Source: Acidobacteriota bacterium (GTDB lineage Bacteria > Acidobacteriota > Terriglobia > Acidiferrales > UBA7541). From it: a stretch of DNA of 10,594 nt. Shown piece by piece: positions 1 through 5,719 of the stretch. The position numbers and the translations under genes are program-made. The notes below the pieces were generated by a model. That model did no database searches and had not been told where the DNA came from. It worked only from the letters and a program-made list of their open reading frames with translations. Within the stretch, counting starts at the first letter, position 1; every line of letters begins with the position of its first letter. Where the stretch lies: positions 1-10,594 of the forward strand of contig JACOSF010000128.1 of the NCBI GenBank assembly GCA_016179005.1, written 5' to 3'.

Positions 1-402
1 CTTCTGGACATCGGCTGCCGCATCCGCCTCTGTAAAGGCGCCTATCGCGAGCCGGTGTCCATCGCGTTCCCCAGAAAAGAGGACGTGGACAAAAACTACA
101 TCCGCCTGATGCAGCTCCTGTTGCCCAGCGGCATTTACCACGGCATCGCCACGCACGATCCCTGCATGATTGACGCTACTGTGGATTTTGCAGCGAAACA
201 GGGAATTGGGAAGGATCTCTTCGAATTTCAGATGCTGTACGGAATCCGTACCGACTTACAGCAACAACTTGTCCGCGACGGCTATCGCATGCGCGTCTAC
301 ATCCCTTACGGAACCGAGTGGTTTCCCTACTTCATGCGCCGCCTCGCCGAGCGGCCTGCCAACGTTTTGTTTTTCGTACGCAATCTATTCCGCAGGTCTT
401 GA
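1..402 (+). CDS. Proline dehydrogenase, C-terminal part (5' end outside window)
   Basis: The reading frame is open from the first base and ends at TGA 400-402, giving the last 133 residues. Proline dehydrogenase is an FAD enzyme with a TIM-barrel fold that oxidises proline to pyrroline-5-carboxylate. Family motifs are visible in order: RLCKGAY near residue 9 (usually RLVKGAY), THD near 50, FEFQMLYGIR near 73, and RVYIPYGTEWFPYFMRRLAER near the end. That last stretch contains the Y-x-x-R-R-x-x-E signature, whose paired arginines bind the proline carboxylate. The protein stops about 15 residues after this motif, so it is a monofunctional enzyme and not a PutA fusion with a C-terminal aldehyde dehydrogenase. 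The GTG at 55 lies inside the domain and is not the start. It converges with the hydrolase gene on the minus strand, with a 21-bp gap and no clear hairpin terminator. Confidence 0.95.
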   Translation, partial: LLDIGCRIRLCKGAYREPVSIAFPRKEDVDKNYIRLMQLLLPSGIYHGIATHDPCMIDATVDFAAKQGIGKDLFEFQMLYGIRTDLQQQLVRDGYRMRVYIPYGTEWFPYFMRRLAERPANVLFFVRNLFRRS

Positions 403-423
403 GCCATGCCCGGTCCAGTCCGA

Positions 424-1157
424 TTACTCGCCGCTGGCCAGCGTTTCTCCCGGTTTCAGCGCGTGGATCTCCAGCCCCAGAATGTCCTGCGTGATGCTGC
501 GCAAGGCGGCTGGCGTTCCTGTGAGCACGGGAAACGTCCCATAGTGCATGGGGATCACGTGCCGCACATTGAGCAAGCGGATGGCCTTCGCCGCTTCGCG
601 CGGCCCCATCGTAAACAAGTCGCCGATGGGCAGGCACGCCAGCTCCGGCTCGTAAAGTTCTCCGATCAACTTCATATCTCCGAAGACGGCGGTGTCCCCG
701 GCGTGATACATCGTCAACACATCGTCAACCCGCCCGGCAGCCGCACCACAAATCCAGCCGGCTCGCCCGCGTAGACCACCTTGCCGTCGTCTTCGATCCC
801 GCTGGAATGTTTCGCGTCCACCATGGTCACTTCGATTTCACCCAGGCGTTGCGTTCCGCCTTTATTCATCGGGCAGATGTTCTCCACGCCTTTCGATGCC
901 AGCCACAGGTAAATCTCATAGTTGCATGCAATCTGCGGCTTGAATTTCTTTCCCAGTGCTACAGCGTCGCCCATATGGTCGCCATGCCCGTGCGAGATGA
1001 GCATCGCGTCCACCCGCTCCGGCGTTTTCTGCGCTTCTGGACAGGCGGGGTTTCCCGTCAGCCACGGGTCCAGCAGCACCACTTTTCCATTCGGCGTCGT
1101 GATTGCAAACGTGGAATGGCCCAGCCACGTGATCTTGTTTCCGCGTGTGAACAACAT
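424..1157 (-). pseudogene. UPF0173 metallo-beta-lactamase-fold hydrolase, disrupted by a frameshift
   Basis: Two minus-strand frames together make one UPF0173 (YtkL-like) metal-dependent hydrolase. The upstream part (1157 down to TGA 716-714, 147 residues) has the zinc motif SHGHGDHMGD with His56, His58, Asp60 and His61, and a further metal-type histidine in AKHSSG near 117. The downstream part (to 424) has YHAGDTAVFGDM and VIPMHYGTFP, which carry the remaining metal ligands. The break falls inside the conserved segment GGLTMYHAGDT and is caused by an 11-bp tandem duplication at 708-729. Removing one copy restores about 240 residues, a normal family length. Neither fragment alone has a full metal site, so the gene is probably inactive, unless the duplication is a sequencing or assembly error. 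Start ATG 1157-1155 has AAAGGGA about 7 nt upstream. It follows the TlpA-like gene by 14 bp and is the last gene of that unit. The natural substrate of UPF0173 is not established. Confidence 0.85.
708..729. repeat. Perfect 11-bp tandem duplication causing the frameshift
   Basis: The plus strand reads ACATCGTCAAC at 708-718 and again at 719-729 with no mismatch and no gap. On the coding strand this changes GGG TTG ACG ATG TAT CAC into GGG TTG ACG ATG TGT TGA, a premature stop. Eleven is not a multiple of three, so one unit too many shifts the frame. Confidence 0.95.
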
Positions 1158-1171
1158 GGAAATGTCCCTTT

Positions 1172-1771
1172 CTAGGGCGCGGGTTTGCGGGCGGCTCCCG
1201 CGGCGGCGGGCGCGGGACCGTGCAGCAGTTGCTGAATCACTTCTTCAAATTCGGGCCGCTGGTGCTCACCGACCAGCGTAGCAGCCATGCGGCCCTCCCG
1301 ATCGTAGAAAAATGTTGCCGGCAGTGCGCCGCTCCATTTCAGGTGCACCCCGTTGATGAAGTCTTGGTCCTGGCCCGGTTTTTTGCGAAAGTTGGAAAAG
1401 ATGGGGCTCATGCGGGCCAAAAATCTGCGCACCAGATTGATGTCCACGTCTTCATCCAGGCTTACGCCCATCACCTGGAGGCCCTGCGGCCCGTACGTGC
1501 GCGCCAGTTCGTTCAACATCGGGAATTCGTCCCGGCACGGCTCGCACCACGTCGCCCAAAAATTCACCAGCAAGGGCTTTCCGCGGTGTTTCTCCAGAAG
1601 CTTCTGGTAATCGCGGAGTTCGATCACAGCAGGGTCCGCGGTGCTGGGCCTGGCTTGCGGTTTTTTCCCCTGCGCGCGACCGTAGCCGCTGAACACAAGG
1701 ACGGCACCGAGTAGCAAAAGAATTGCCGGACGCGCGCTACGCATCGTCGCCGTAAGGATGTGCGTGCTCAC
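1172..1771 (-). CDS. Secreted TlpA/ResA-like thioredoxin-fold protein
   Basis: A 199-residue protein of the TlpA/ResA/thioredoxin-like group, which transfers electrons to disulfides outside the cytoplasm. The active site is FWATWCEPCRDEFPML with Cys76 and Cys79. The thioredoxin cis-proline is Pro151 in GALPATFFYDREG, and the fold continues to about residue 184, followed by a low-complexity Ala/Pro tail. An N-terminal hydrophobic run (ILLLLGAVLVFSG) after Arg residues, then GRAQ, looks like a signal peptide. The listed start is GTG 1771-1769, whose GTGA overlaps the stop of the upstream redoxin gene by 4 bp, with AAAGGA just upstream. ATG 1744-1742 (residue 10) would give a more typical signal peptide and is a serious alternative. 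The coupling suggests it works with the redoxin, for example by re-reducing it, but that is inference. Confidence 0.9.
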   Translation of the reverse strand: MSTHILTATMRSARPAILLLLGAVLVFSGYGRAQGKKPQARPSTADPAVIELRDYQKLLEKHRGKPLLVNFWATWCEPCRDEFPMLNELARTYGPQGLQVMGVSLDEDVDINLVRRFLARMSPIFSNFRKKPGQDQDFINGVHLKWSGALPATFFYDREGRMAATLVGEHQRPEFEEVIQQLLHGPAPAAAGAARKPAP

Positions 1772-2373
1772 GATCCTTTGGCCACTCGCTTAATCGTACA
1801 GCCGAACGCTTTGGTTTCCGTCACCGGCACCGCCTTGCCCGTTTGCAGAGCATCCATCGCCGTGCGCAAGTCCTGCGACGTGATGTTGGCCGTGTTGCGG
1901 CTGTCGTCGATCCGGCCGTGATAGCGCAGCGTCCAGTCGCGGTCGAAGAGGTAGGCTTCGGGAGTAAATGAGGCCCCGAAGTAATCTGCGACCACATTGT
2001 CCGGGTCCTTCAGAATAGTAAACGCCAGTCCCTTTTCCGCGGCATGTTTGCTCACTTCGTCCGCCGGTTCGGTCTTGTTGGAATTGATTCCGATGACGGC
2101 GAACCCGCGACTCGTGTAATCCCGCGCCAGCGCGGCCATGCGCTCATTGTAATCATTGGAAACCGGGCACTTCGTTGCCACGAAGAGCAGCAGCGCGCCG
2201 TTTTGTCCGTTCAGGCTGTGCAACTGCGCTGTTGCTCCCGACAGCGTTTGCAGCTTCAAGTTGGGCACTTTACCCCCGATGCCGATCTGCGACGCGGGCG
2301 GCTGCTGGGCTATGGCCAGGGCCACGCATGCGGCCAGCACTGCAATTCCGAGCATTCGTTTCACAGTTGTCAT
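1768..2373 (-). CDS. Secreted redoxin (AhpC/TSA-like, thioredoxin fold)
   Basis: I start this protein at ATG 2373-2371 (201 residues). The frame is open to 2430, but the extra 19 residues are polar and would bury the signal peptide. The N-terminus MTTVKRMLGIAVLAACVALAIAQQ fits an export signal with cleavage after AIA. LAAC is a lipobox-like match, but hydrophobic residues follow the Cys, so a lipoprotein is less likely. The redoxin domain runs from about 34 to 180. The conserved FVATKCPVSNDYNERM holds a single cysteine (Cys69) at the peroxidatic/thiol position. There is no CxxC. A second cysteine lies near the C-terminus in FGCTIKR (Cys192) and could be a resolving cysteine. Family members are annotated as redoxin or thiol-disulfide/peroxiredoxin-like proteins of uncertain substrate. 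It is the first gene of the leftward unit. Upstream purine-rich GAAAG is a weak ribosome site. Confidence 0.88.
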   Translation of the reverse strand: MTTVKRMLGIAVLAACVALAIAQQPPASQIGIGGKVPNLKLQTLSGATAQLHSLNGQNGALLLFVATKCPVSNDYNERMAALARDYTSRGFAVIGINSNKTEPADEVSKHAAEKGLAFTILKDPDNVVADYFGASFTPEAYLFDRDWTLRYHGRIDDSRNTANITSQDLRTAMDALQTGKAVPVTETKAFGCTIKRVAKGS

Positions 2374-2415
2374 CGCCGAATTCTCGCTTTCTTTCAGATC
2401 GCCGTCCCCCGACGC

Positions 2416-2434
2416 TGGGTGACCTACCACACCC
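2416..2434. other. Short inverted repeat in the redoxin leader
   Basis: GGGTG and CACCC face each other across about 8 nt in the leader of the redoxin unit. A 5-bp stem is weak. It could be an operator half-site pair, an mRNA hairpin or chance. Confidence 0.25.
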
Positions 2435-2478
2435 TATAGACGCGAAATCATGCCGGAATGTTACCCCATCGCGGTCTC

Positions 2479-2507
2479 ATTCTAGTCTTTGTCGCGGGCC
2501 GGGACAA
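2479..2507 (-). promoter_or_regulatory. Predicted sigma70-type promoter of the redoxin unit
   Basis: On the minus strand TTGTCC (2507-2502) is followed after exactly 17 bp by TAGAAT (2484-2479). The -10 matches the consensus at 5 of 6 positions and the -35 at 4 of 6. Predicted initiation near 2472 leaves a leader of roughly 100 nt before ATG 2373. This is a prediction by eye only. Confidence 0.5.
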
Positions 2508-2530
2508 CCTCGCCCGCCCCCCGGCCTGGC

Positions 2531-2559
2531 TTGTCCCCTTGCGAATTTGATGGTATAAA
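2531..2559 (+). promoter_or_regulatory. Predicted sigma70-type promoter of the ferredoxin gene
   Basis: TTGTCC (2531-2536) and TATAAA (2554-2559) are separated by 17 bp, and the -10 is preceded by TGG, an extended -10 motif. Initiation is expected near 2566, giving a leader of about 100 nt. The -35 hexamer is identical to that of the divergent redoxin promoter, and the two -35 boxes are 23 bp apart. Confidence 0.6.
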
Positions 2560-2566
2560 AATGGAG

Positions 2567-2586
2567 GAATGGGCGGCAACCCATTC
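2567..2586. promoter_or_regulatory. Perfect 7-bp dyad at the predicted ferredoxin transcription start
   Basis: GAATGGG (2567-2573) and CCCATTC (2580-2586) are exact inverted repeats around a 6-nt centre. It starts 8 bp after the -10 box, so it would overlap +1. That is a classic place for a repressor operator. As RNA it would form a hairpin at the extreme 5' end of the message. The sequence alone cannot tell which. Confidence 0.45.
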
Positions 2587-2665
2587 TGGCCTGCGCCGCG
2601 GCTTCATTCGCAACTTTTTTACTTTTGCTGCAATTCGGCTACATCTTGTTCAAGGAGAACGTGGA

Positions 2666-2932
2666 ATGGCATACGTGATTGCTGAGCCTTGCATCGGTAC
2701 CAAGGACACTGCTTGCGTGGACGTTTGTCCGGTGGACTGTATCCACCCGCGCAAGGACGAGCCCGCTTTCGAAGCGGAGACTCAGCTCTACATCAACCCC
2801 GTGGAGTGCATTGACTGTGGCGCATGCGTCCCGGTCTGCCCGGTGACCGCGATCTTTGCCCTCGAAGATCTGCCGGAAAAATGGGCCAACTTTACCCCCA
2901 TTAACGCCGACTGGTACACCAAGCAGGCGTAG
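2666..2932 (+). CDS. 7Fe-type ferredoxin ([3Fe-4S][4Fe-4S])
   Basis: An 88-residue low-potential electron carrier of the cytoplasm. The cysteines match the Azotobacter FdI pattern: Cys9, Cys17 and Cys58 should bind the 3Fe cluster, and Cys21, Cys48, Cys51 and Cys54 the 4Fe cluster, with Cys25 as the extra free cysteine known from that family. CxxCxxCxxxCP (48-59) is the second motif. The C-terminal tail after residue 65 (LEDLPEKWANF) is the usual helix of bacterial 7Fe ferredoxins. The start at ATG 2666 is set by AAGGAG (2652-2657) 8 nt upstream. The frame is open back to 2489, but that extension has no family likeness. It stands alone, with its own promoter upstream and a strong hairpin downstream. 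The redox partner is not encoded here. Confidence 0.95.
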   Translation: MAYVIAEPCIGTKDTACVDVCPVDCIHPRKDEPAFEAETQLYINPVECIDCGACVPVCPVTAIFALEDLPEKWANFTPINADWYTKQA

Positions 2933-2961
2933 CCGCAGAGTCCTCCGGTCTGGAGAATTTC

Positions 2962-3003
2962 ATGCGGCGGGTCTTTCTAGACTCGCCGCATTCTCTTTTC
3001 TCC
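2962..3003 (+). terminator. Rho-independent terminator after the ferredoxin gene
   Basis: ATGCGGCG (2962-2969) pairs with CGCCGCAT (2984-2991). Inside it, G2970 faces T2983, then GTCT (2971-2974) pairs with AGAC (2979-2982), leaving a TTCT loop. This makes a stem of about 13 bp followed by the T-rich TCTCTTTTCTCC. On the minus strand the flank is not T-rich, so it serves the ferredoxin better than Rrf2. Confidence 0.75.
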
Positions 3004-3017
3004 GCGGCTTGCGCGGA
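3001..3017. other. Second hairpin between the convergent ferredoxin and Rrf2 genes
   Basis: TCCGCG (3001-3006) and CGCGGA (3012-3017) form a perfect 6-bp stem with a 5-nt loop. It could help end Rrf2 transcription, but there is no T-run on either side. Confidence 0.3.
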
Positions 3018-3040
3018 CAGCACATTTCCAATTTCCCTTT

Positions 3041-3577
3041 CTACATCTCGTTCGCCGCGGATTTCGGGTTGCGCGCGATGCCGCCCAGCGTCCGCTTTCT
3101 CAAATCGTCGAATGTCGTCTCAAATAAGATCTTATCCACCGCGTTCTGCACGTCCTGCCACACCTGCTTCAGTCCGCAGGAATCGCTTTCCGGGCAGGCG
3201 TAGCCGTTCTTCAGGTTGACCTCGATGCAACTCGACTGCGAAAACTTTCCGTCCACCACCCGCAGCACTTCTCCCATGGTCACTTGCGCGGGAGCCTTCG
3301 CCAGCCGGTAACCGCCCTTCACGCCCCGCCGGCTTTCCAGCACTCCGGCCTTTTTCAAGCTGAGCAGGATGTGCTCCAGGTATTTTGCCGGGATGCGGTG
3401 CTGCGCGGCCACTTCCTGAATGGTCACCACGTTCGGATACCGCAGGCTCAGATAGAGCACCGCTTTCGCTGCATATTCGCCTTTGGCGCTGATTCGCACT
3501 GGTCGTGAATACCGATCTTCGCCGTGTAGATTCTCACCCTCTTCGGTCTTCGTCAATGGAACCAGTTTTTCGCGCAC
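3041..3577 (-). CDS. Rrf2-family transcriptional regulator, probably Fe-S binding
   Basis: The frame gives 178 residues from GTG 3577-3575. The family domain begins at VRISAKGEYAAKAVLYLSL, whose Val is itself a GTG codon (3499-3497). Starting there gives 152 residues, the usual Rrf2 length, so I regard 3041-3499 as the likelier protein. Neither start has a good ribosome site. The winged helix-turn-helix covers roughly the first 80 residues of the short form (IQEVAAQHRIPAKYLEHILLSLKKAGVLESRRGVKGGYRL). Then come three cysteines spaced C-x10-C-x5-C in SSCIEVN...YACPESDSCGLKQVW, the position that holds the cluster in IscR and NsrR-type members. It is therefore a candidate sensor of iron-sulfur status, redox or nitric oxide. 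It converges with the ferredoxin gene and diverges from the polyketide synthase, either of which may be a target. Autoregulation is common in the family. Confidence 0.88.
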   Translation of the reverse strand: MREKLVPLTKTEEGENLHGEDRYSRPVRISAKGEYAAKAVLYLSLRYPNVVTIQEVAAQHRIPAKYLEHILLSLKKAGVLESRRGVKGGYRLAKAPAQVTMGEVLRVVDGKFSQSSCIEVNLKNGYACPESDSCGLKQVWQDVQNAVDKILFETTFDDLRKRTLGGIARNPKSAANEM

Positions 3578-3662
3578 AACTGCGCTTCATTTTGATATTC
3601 TTCACTTTCCACATTTTTTCATAGTCGCTCTGGGCGTTGCCTGCATCTAAAGGAACATCCAT
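3578..3662. promoter_or_regulatory. Divergent intergenic region between Rrf2 and the type III PKS
   Basis: This 85-bp AT-richer stretch must hold the start signals of the polyketide synthase and probably of Rrf2. A TGA-TATTCT extended -10-like element is seen at 3593-3601 on the plus strand, without a recognisable -35. AAAGGAA at 3649-3655 is the ribosome site for ATG 3663 (7-nt spacing). I see no clear Rrf2-type palindrome. Confidence 0.4.
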
Positions 3663-4775
3663 ATGAGCATCACTGAGGGCGCTCTTACACTTTCGTCGGA
3701 AAGCCTGACTCGCGCCGCCGCGCCGGCCCTTCTTTCCTGCGCCACGGCCGTGCCGCCGCGCCGCTTTTCGCAAGAGGAGGCTTTTGCGCTCTGCGGCTAC
3801 TCAAGCTCGCGCATCCGACAGATTTTCTTGAACAGCGATATTGACTTCCGCCACTTCTGGCTCAATCCCGACGACTTCATCCCCAACGAAACCCCCGACC
3901 AGCTTCACGCGCGCTACCTGGAAGGTGCGCGCCATCTGGCCGGTCTGGCAGCGCGTCGCGCGCTGGATCAGGCCGGCCTCGCCGCGAGCGACATCGATTG
4001 CATTCTTGTCGCTTCCTGCACTGGTTATCTCTGCCCCGATCTTTCTACCTTACTCGTCAGCGATCTCGGTCTGCGCTGCGATATCCAGCGCGGCGCCCTG
4101 CTCGGCCACGGCTGCGCCGGCGCGCTTCCGCTCCTCCAGCGCGCCAGCGATCACGCTCGCGCTAATCCCGGCGCCCGCGTCCTCGCTATCGCCGTGGAAA
4201 TCTGTTCGGCCTGCTATTTTTTCGACACTTCGATGGAAACCATCATCGGCAATGCTATCTGCGCCGATGGCGCCGCTGCTTTCGTCCTTTCTTTGAATGG
4301 CCGTTCGGCCCCGGCGAGCAATGGCAATGGAGCTGCCGCACCGCCTTGCGTTTTGGGTTTTCAGTCCGTTCTTGATCCCAGCCAGCTCGACAAAGTTGGC
4401 TTCGAGCACCGCGACGGCAAGCTGCGCATCGTCCTCGCCGCGGAAATCCGCGAACTCGCCGGGCCCATCATCGACCGCTGCCTCGACTCCCTGCTGCTTC
4501 CCCGCGGCCTCCGCCGCGACGATGTCCGCTTCTGGGTTCTTCATCCCGGGGGCCGCAAGGTGCTCGACGCCGCTTCCCAATTCCTCGGCCTTGCCGAGGA
4601 GAACTTGCGCTTTTCGCGCCGCATCCTGCGCGAGTTTGGAAATATGTCCTCGCCGACAGTGCTTTTCGTTTTGGACGAGGTGCGCCGCTCCGGAGAGCCG
4701 CATCCCGGCGATTATGGTGTGCTTCTTGCGTTGGGCCCGGGTTTTGCCGCAGAAGCCGCCCTCCTGCGTTGGTAG
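3663..4775 (+). CDS. Type III polyketide synthase (chalcone synthase-like)
   Basis: A 370-residue homodimeric-type condensing enzyme that extends a CoA starter with malonyl-CoA without an acyl carrier protein. The catalytic triad is visible: Cys151 in LGHGCAGALPLL, His294 in WVLHPGGRKVL, and Asn327 in FGNMSSPTV. HPGGxK and GNMSSPTV are type III PKS forms and differ from the HQAN and YGNTS of FabH. The GFGPG-like loop near the end is LALGPGFAAE. ICADGAAAFVL (199-209) corresponds to the GDGAAA segment. About 15 residues rich in Ser, Asn, Gly and Ala (212-228) form a flexible insertion. Start ATG 3663 has AAAGGA 7 nt before it. No methyltransferase, oxidase or acyl-CoA ligase lies beside it, so product and starter cannot be named. 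Alkylpyrone/alkylresorcinol synthases and DpgA-like enzymes are possible relatives. Control by the divergent Rrf2 is possible. Confidence 0.9.
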   Translation: MSITEGALTLSSESLTRAAAPALLSCATAVPPRRFSQEEAFALCGYSSSRIRQIFLNSDIDFRHFWLNPDDFIPNETPDQLHARYLEGARHLAGLAARRALDQAGLAASDIDCILVASCTGYLCPDLSTLLVSDLGLRCDIQRGALLGHGCAGALPLLQRASDHARANPGARVLAIAVEICSACYFFDTSMETIIGNAICADGAAAFVLSLNGRSAPASNGNGAAAPPCVLGFQSVLDPSQLDKVGFEHRDGKLRIVLAAEIRELAGPIIDRCLDSLLLPRGLRRDDVRFWVLHPGGRKVLDAASQFLGLAEENLRFSRRILREFGNMSSPTVLFVLDEVRRSGEPHPGDYGVLLALGPGFAAEAALLRW

Positions 4776-4796
4776 GAGCGGGCCGATTTGCACGTT

Positions 4797-4818
4797 CCTG
4801 TTGCGGCCCTCGAACAGG
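4797..4818. other. Possible weak hairpin between the PKS and cupredoxin genes
   Basis: CCTGTT (4797-4802) and AACAGG (4813-4818) pair around a 10-nt loop. There is no proper T-run after it, so I do not call it a terminator. The rest of the 82-bp gap shows no convincing promoter, and the cupredoxin may be read from the PKS transcript. Confidence 0.25.
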
Positions 4819-4857
4819 CACGGTTTTGCAGCGTTTCTGCGATGGGAGGATCTTGCC

Positions 4858-5280
4858 TTGAGAAAATTTCTCGGATTAACAGCGGTATTGCTTGCAGGTT
4901 TGCTGTTCGTCGGCGCTGCCATGCGCGCCGGCGCACAGTCAAAAGCGGAGGAATCCGTTCAAGTCGTCGAAATGACCGCGAAAAAGTACAATTACTCGCC
5001 GGACGAAATCCACGTGAAGAAGGGAACTCGCGTTCAACTGAAGATCCGCGCCACCGACCGCACGCACGGCTTCAAGATTCGGCTATTTCCCGAAGGCGCT
5101 CCGGAAAAAGGTGAGCCCGGCCTTCGCATGGCGGACAACCAGAACAACTTCAAGCTCGAAGAAAACCAGGAGCGCACCATCGAATTTGTCGCCGAGCGCC
5201 CCGGCACGTACACCTTCCGCTGCTCCGTCTTCTGCGGCATGGGCCACCGCGGCATGAGCGGCAAGATTATCGTCGAGTAG
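4858..5280 (+). CDS. Secreted cupredoxin with a CuA-type (COX2-like) copper site
   Basis: A 140-residue exported copper protein. I place the start at TTG 4858 because GGGAGGA (4844-4850) lies 7-8 nt before it and the signal peptide begins there: MRKFLGLTAVLLAGLLFVGAA with cleavage likely after AGA26. The frame is open much further upstream, but that part is a shadow of the PKS gene. The domain from 34 to 140 resembles the periplasmic domain of cytochrome oxidase subunit II. His70 lies in DRTHGFKI, then RCSVFCGMGHRGMSG supplies Cys122, Cys126, His130 and Met133 with C-x3-C-x3-H-x2-M spacing. This is the complete side-chain ligand set of the binuclear CuA centre; Val124 replaces the Glu that contributes only its backbone. 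There are no transmembrane helices apart from the signal and no oxidase genes nearby, so it may be a soluble electron carrier or copper chaperone. Confidence 0.87.
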   Translation: MRKFLGLTAVLLAGLLFVGAAMRAGAQSKAEESVQVVEMTAKKYNYSPDEIHVKKGTRVQLKIRATDRTHGFKIRLFPEGAPEKGEPGLRMADNQNNFKLEENQERTIEFVAERPGTYTFRCSVFCGMGHRGMSGKIIVE

Positions 5281-5299
5281 GACAGGCTTCCGCCTGTCC
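5280..5299. terminator. Hairpin between convergent cupredoxin and DUF309 genes
   Basis: GGACAGGC (5280-5287) and GCCTGTCC (5292-5299) form a perfect 8-bp stem with a TTCC loop, beginning on the last base of the cupredoxin stop codon. A T-rich stretch (CCCTTTTCTTTTC) follows about 7 nt later on the plus strand. The spacing is loose for an intrinsic terminator, but placement between convergent genes supports a termination role. It may also be a copy of a dispersed short palindrome. Confidence 0.5.
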
Positions 5300-5301
5300 G
5301 C

Positions 5302-5688
5302 TCAGCCCTTTTCTTTTCGTGCCCATCCAATTCTTGGTTTCTTCATCGTTGGTCTGTTCTTCTCTTCACCTAACGCCTTCGCCCACTTCCGGATCTCTTC
5401 GCGCAACTTATCGAGCTTCACCCCGCGGTAATCGGCAGGGAACTGTTCCAGCTTTCGCAGGCCCTTTTGTAGCAACGATTCCGCTCCCTCACGGTTTCCC
5501 TGCGCATGGTGGTGAAATGCTGCGGTCACTTGCGTGATGCCCTGCAAGAATGTTTTGTCCGGCTCCGTTGCCTTGAGCCAGATAGCCTCCCAGGTCTCAT
5601 GCGCTTCAAAAAACTTTTCCGCGTTGAACTGTTCCACTCCTTGCCGGAACTGTTCCCAGCCTTCCACAGCCCCTTTTTGCGCCTTCAA
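5302..5688 (-). CDS. DUF309 domain protein
   Basis: A 128-residue helical protein of the DUF309 family, whose biochemical role is unknown. The signature FNAEKFFEAHETWEAIWL (about 20-37) holds the family's HExWE motif, and FLQGITQVTAAFHHHAQGN follows at about 47-65. The C-terminus is lysine- and arginine-rich. I start it at TTG 5688-5686 because GGAGGG (5700-5695) lies 6 nt before it. The open frame continues upstream to 6186, but that part is antisense to the B3/B4 gene and is not coding. GTG at the Val in GAVEGWEQ is a less likely start. It converges with the cupredoxin and diverges from the B3/B4 protein, which share nothing obvious with it. Confidence 0.85.
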   Translation of the reverse strand: MKAQKGAVEGWEQFRQGVEQFNAEKFFEAHETWEAIWLKATEPDKTFLQGITQVTAAFHHHAQGNREGAESLLQKGLRKLEQFPADYRGVKLDKLREEIRKWAKALGEEKNRPTMKKPRIGWARKEKG

Positions 5689-5689
5689 T

Positions 5690-5719
5690 TTGCTCCCTCC
5701 GCCTGACTCTCGGCATAAT
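5690..5719 (+). promoter_or_regulatory. Possible promoter for the B3/B4 domain gene
   Basis: TTGCTC (5690-5695), an 18-bp gap and CATAAT (5714-5719) resemble a sigma70 promoter. The -10 lies on the same bases as the minus-strand TATTAT box, so the two divergent promoters would compete for polymerase. Confidence 0.35.

Noticed and set aside
2489..2665. N-terminal extension of the ferredoxin
   Set aside because: AAGGAG directly before ATG 2666 and the family N-terminus MAYVI fix the start; the region holds the promoter and leader.
4297..4857. Long in-frame extension upstream of the cupredoxin (327-residue reading)
   Set aside because: It is rich in Ser, Pro, Ala and Arg, lies within the PKS gene in another frame, and the true start is marked by a signal peptide and GGGAGGA.
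4050..4922. 290-residue minus-strand open frame opposite the PKS
   Set aside because: It is a by-product of GC-rich codon use in the PKS gene; the product is low in recognisable motifs.
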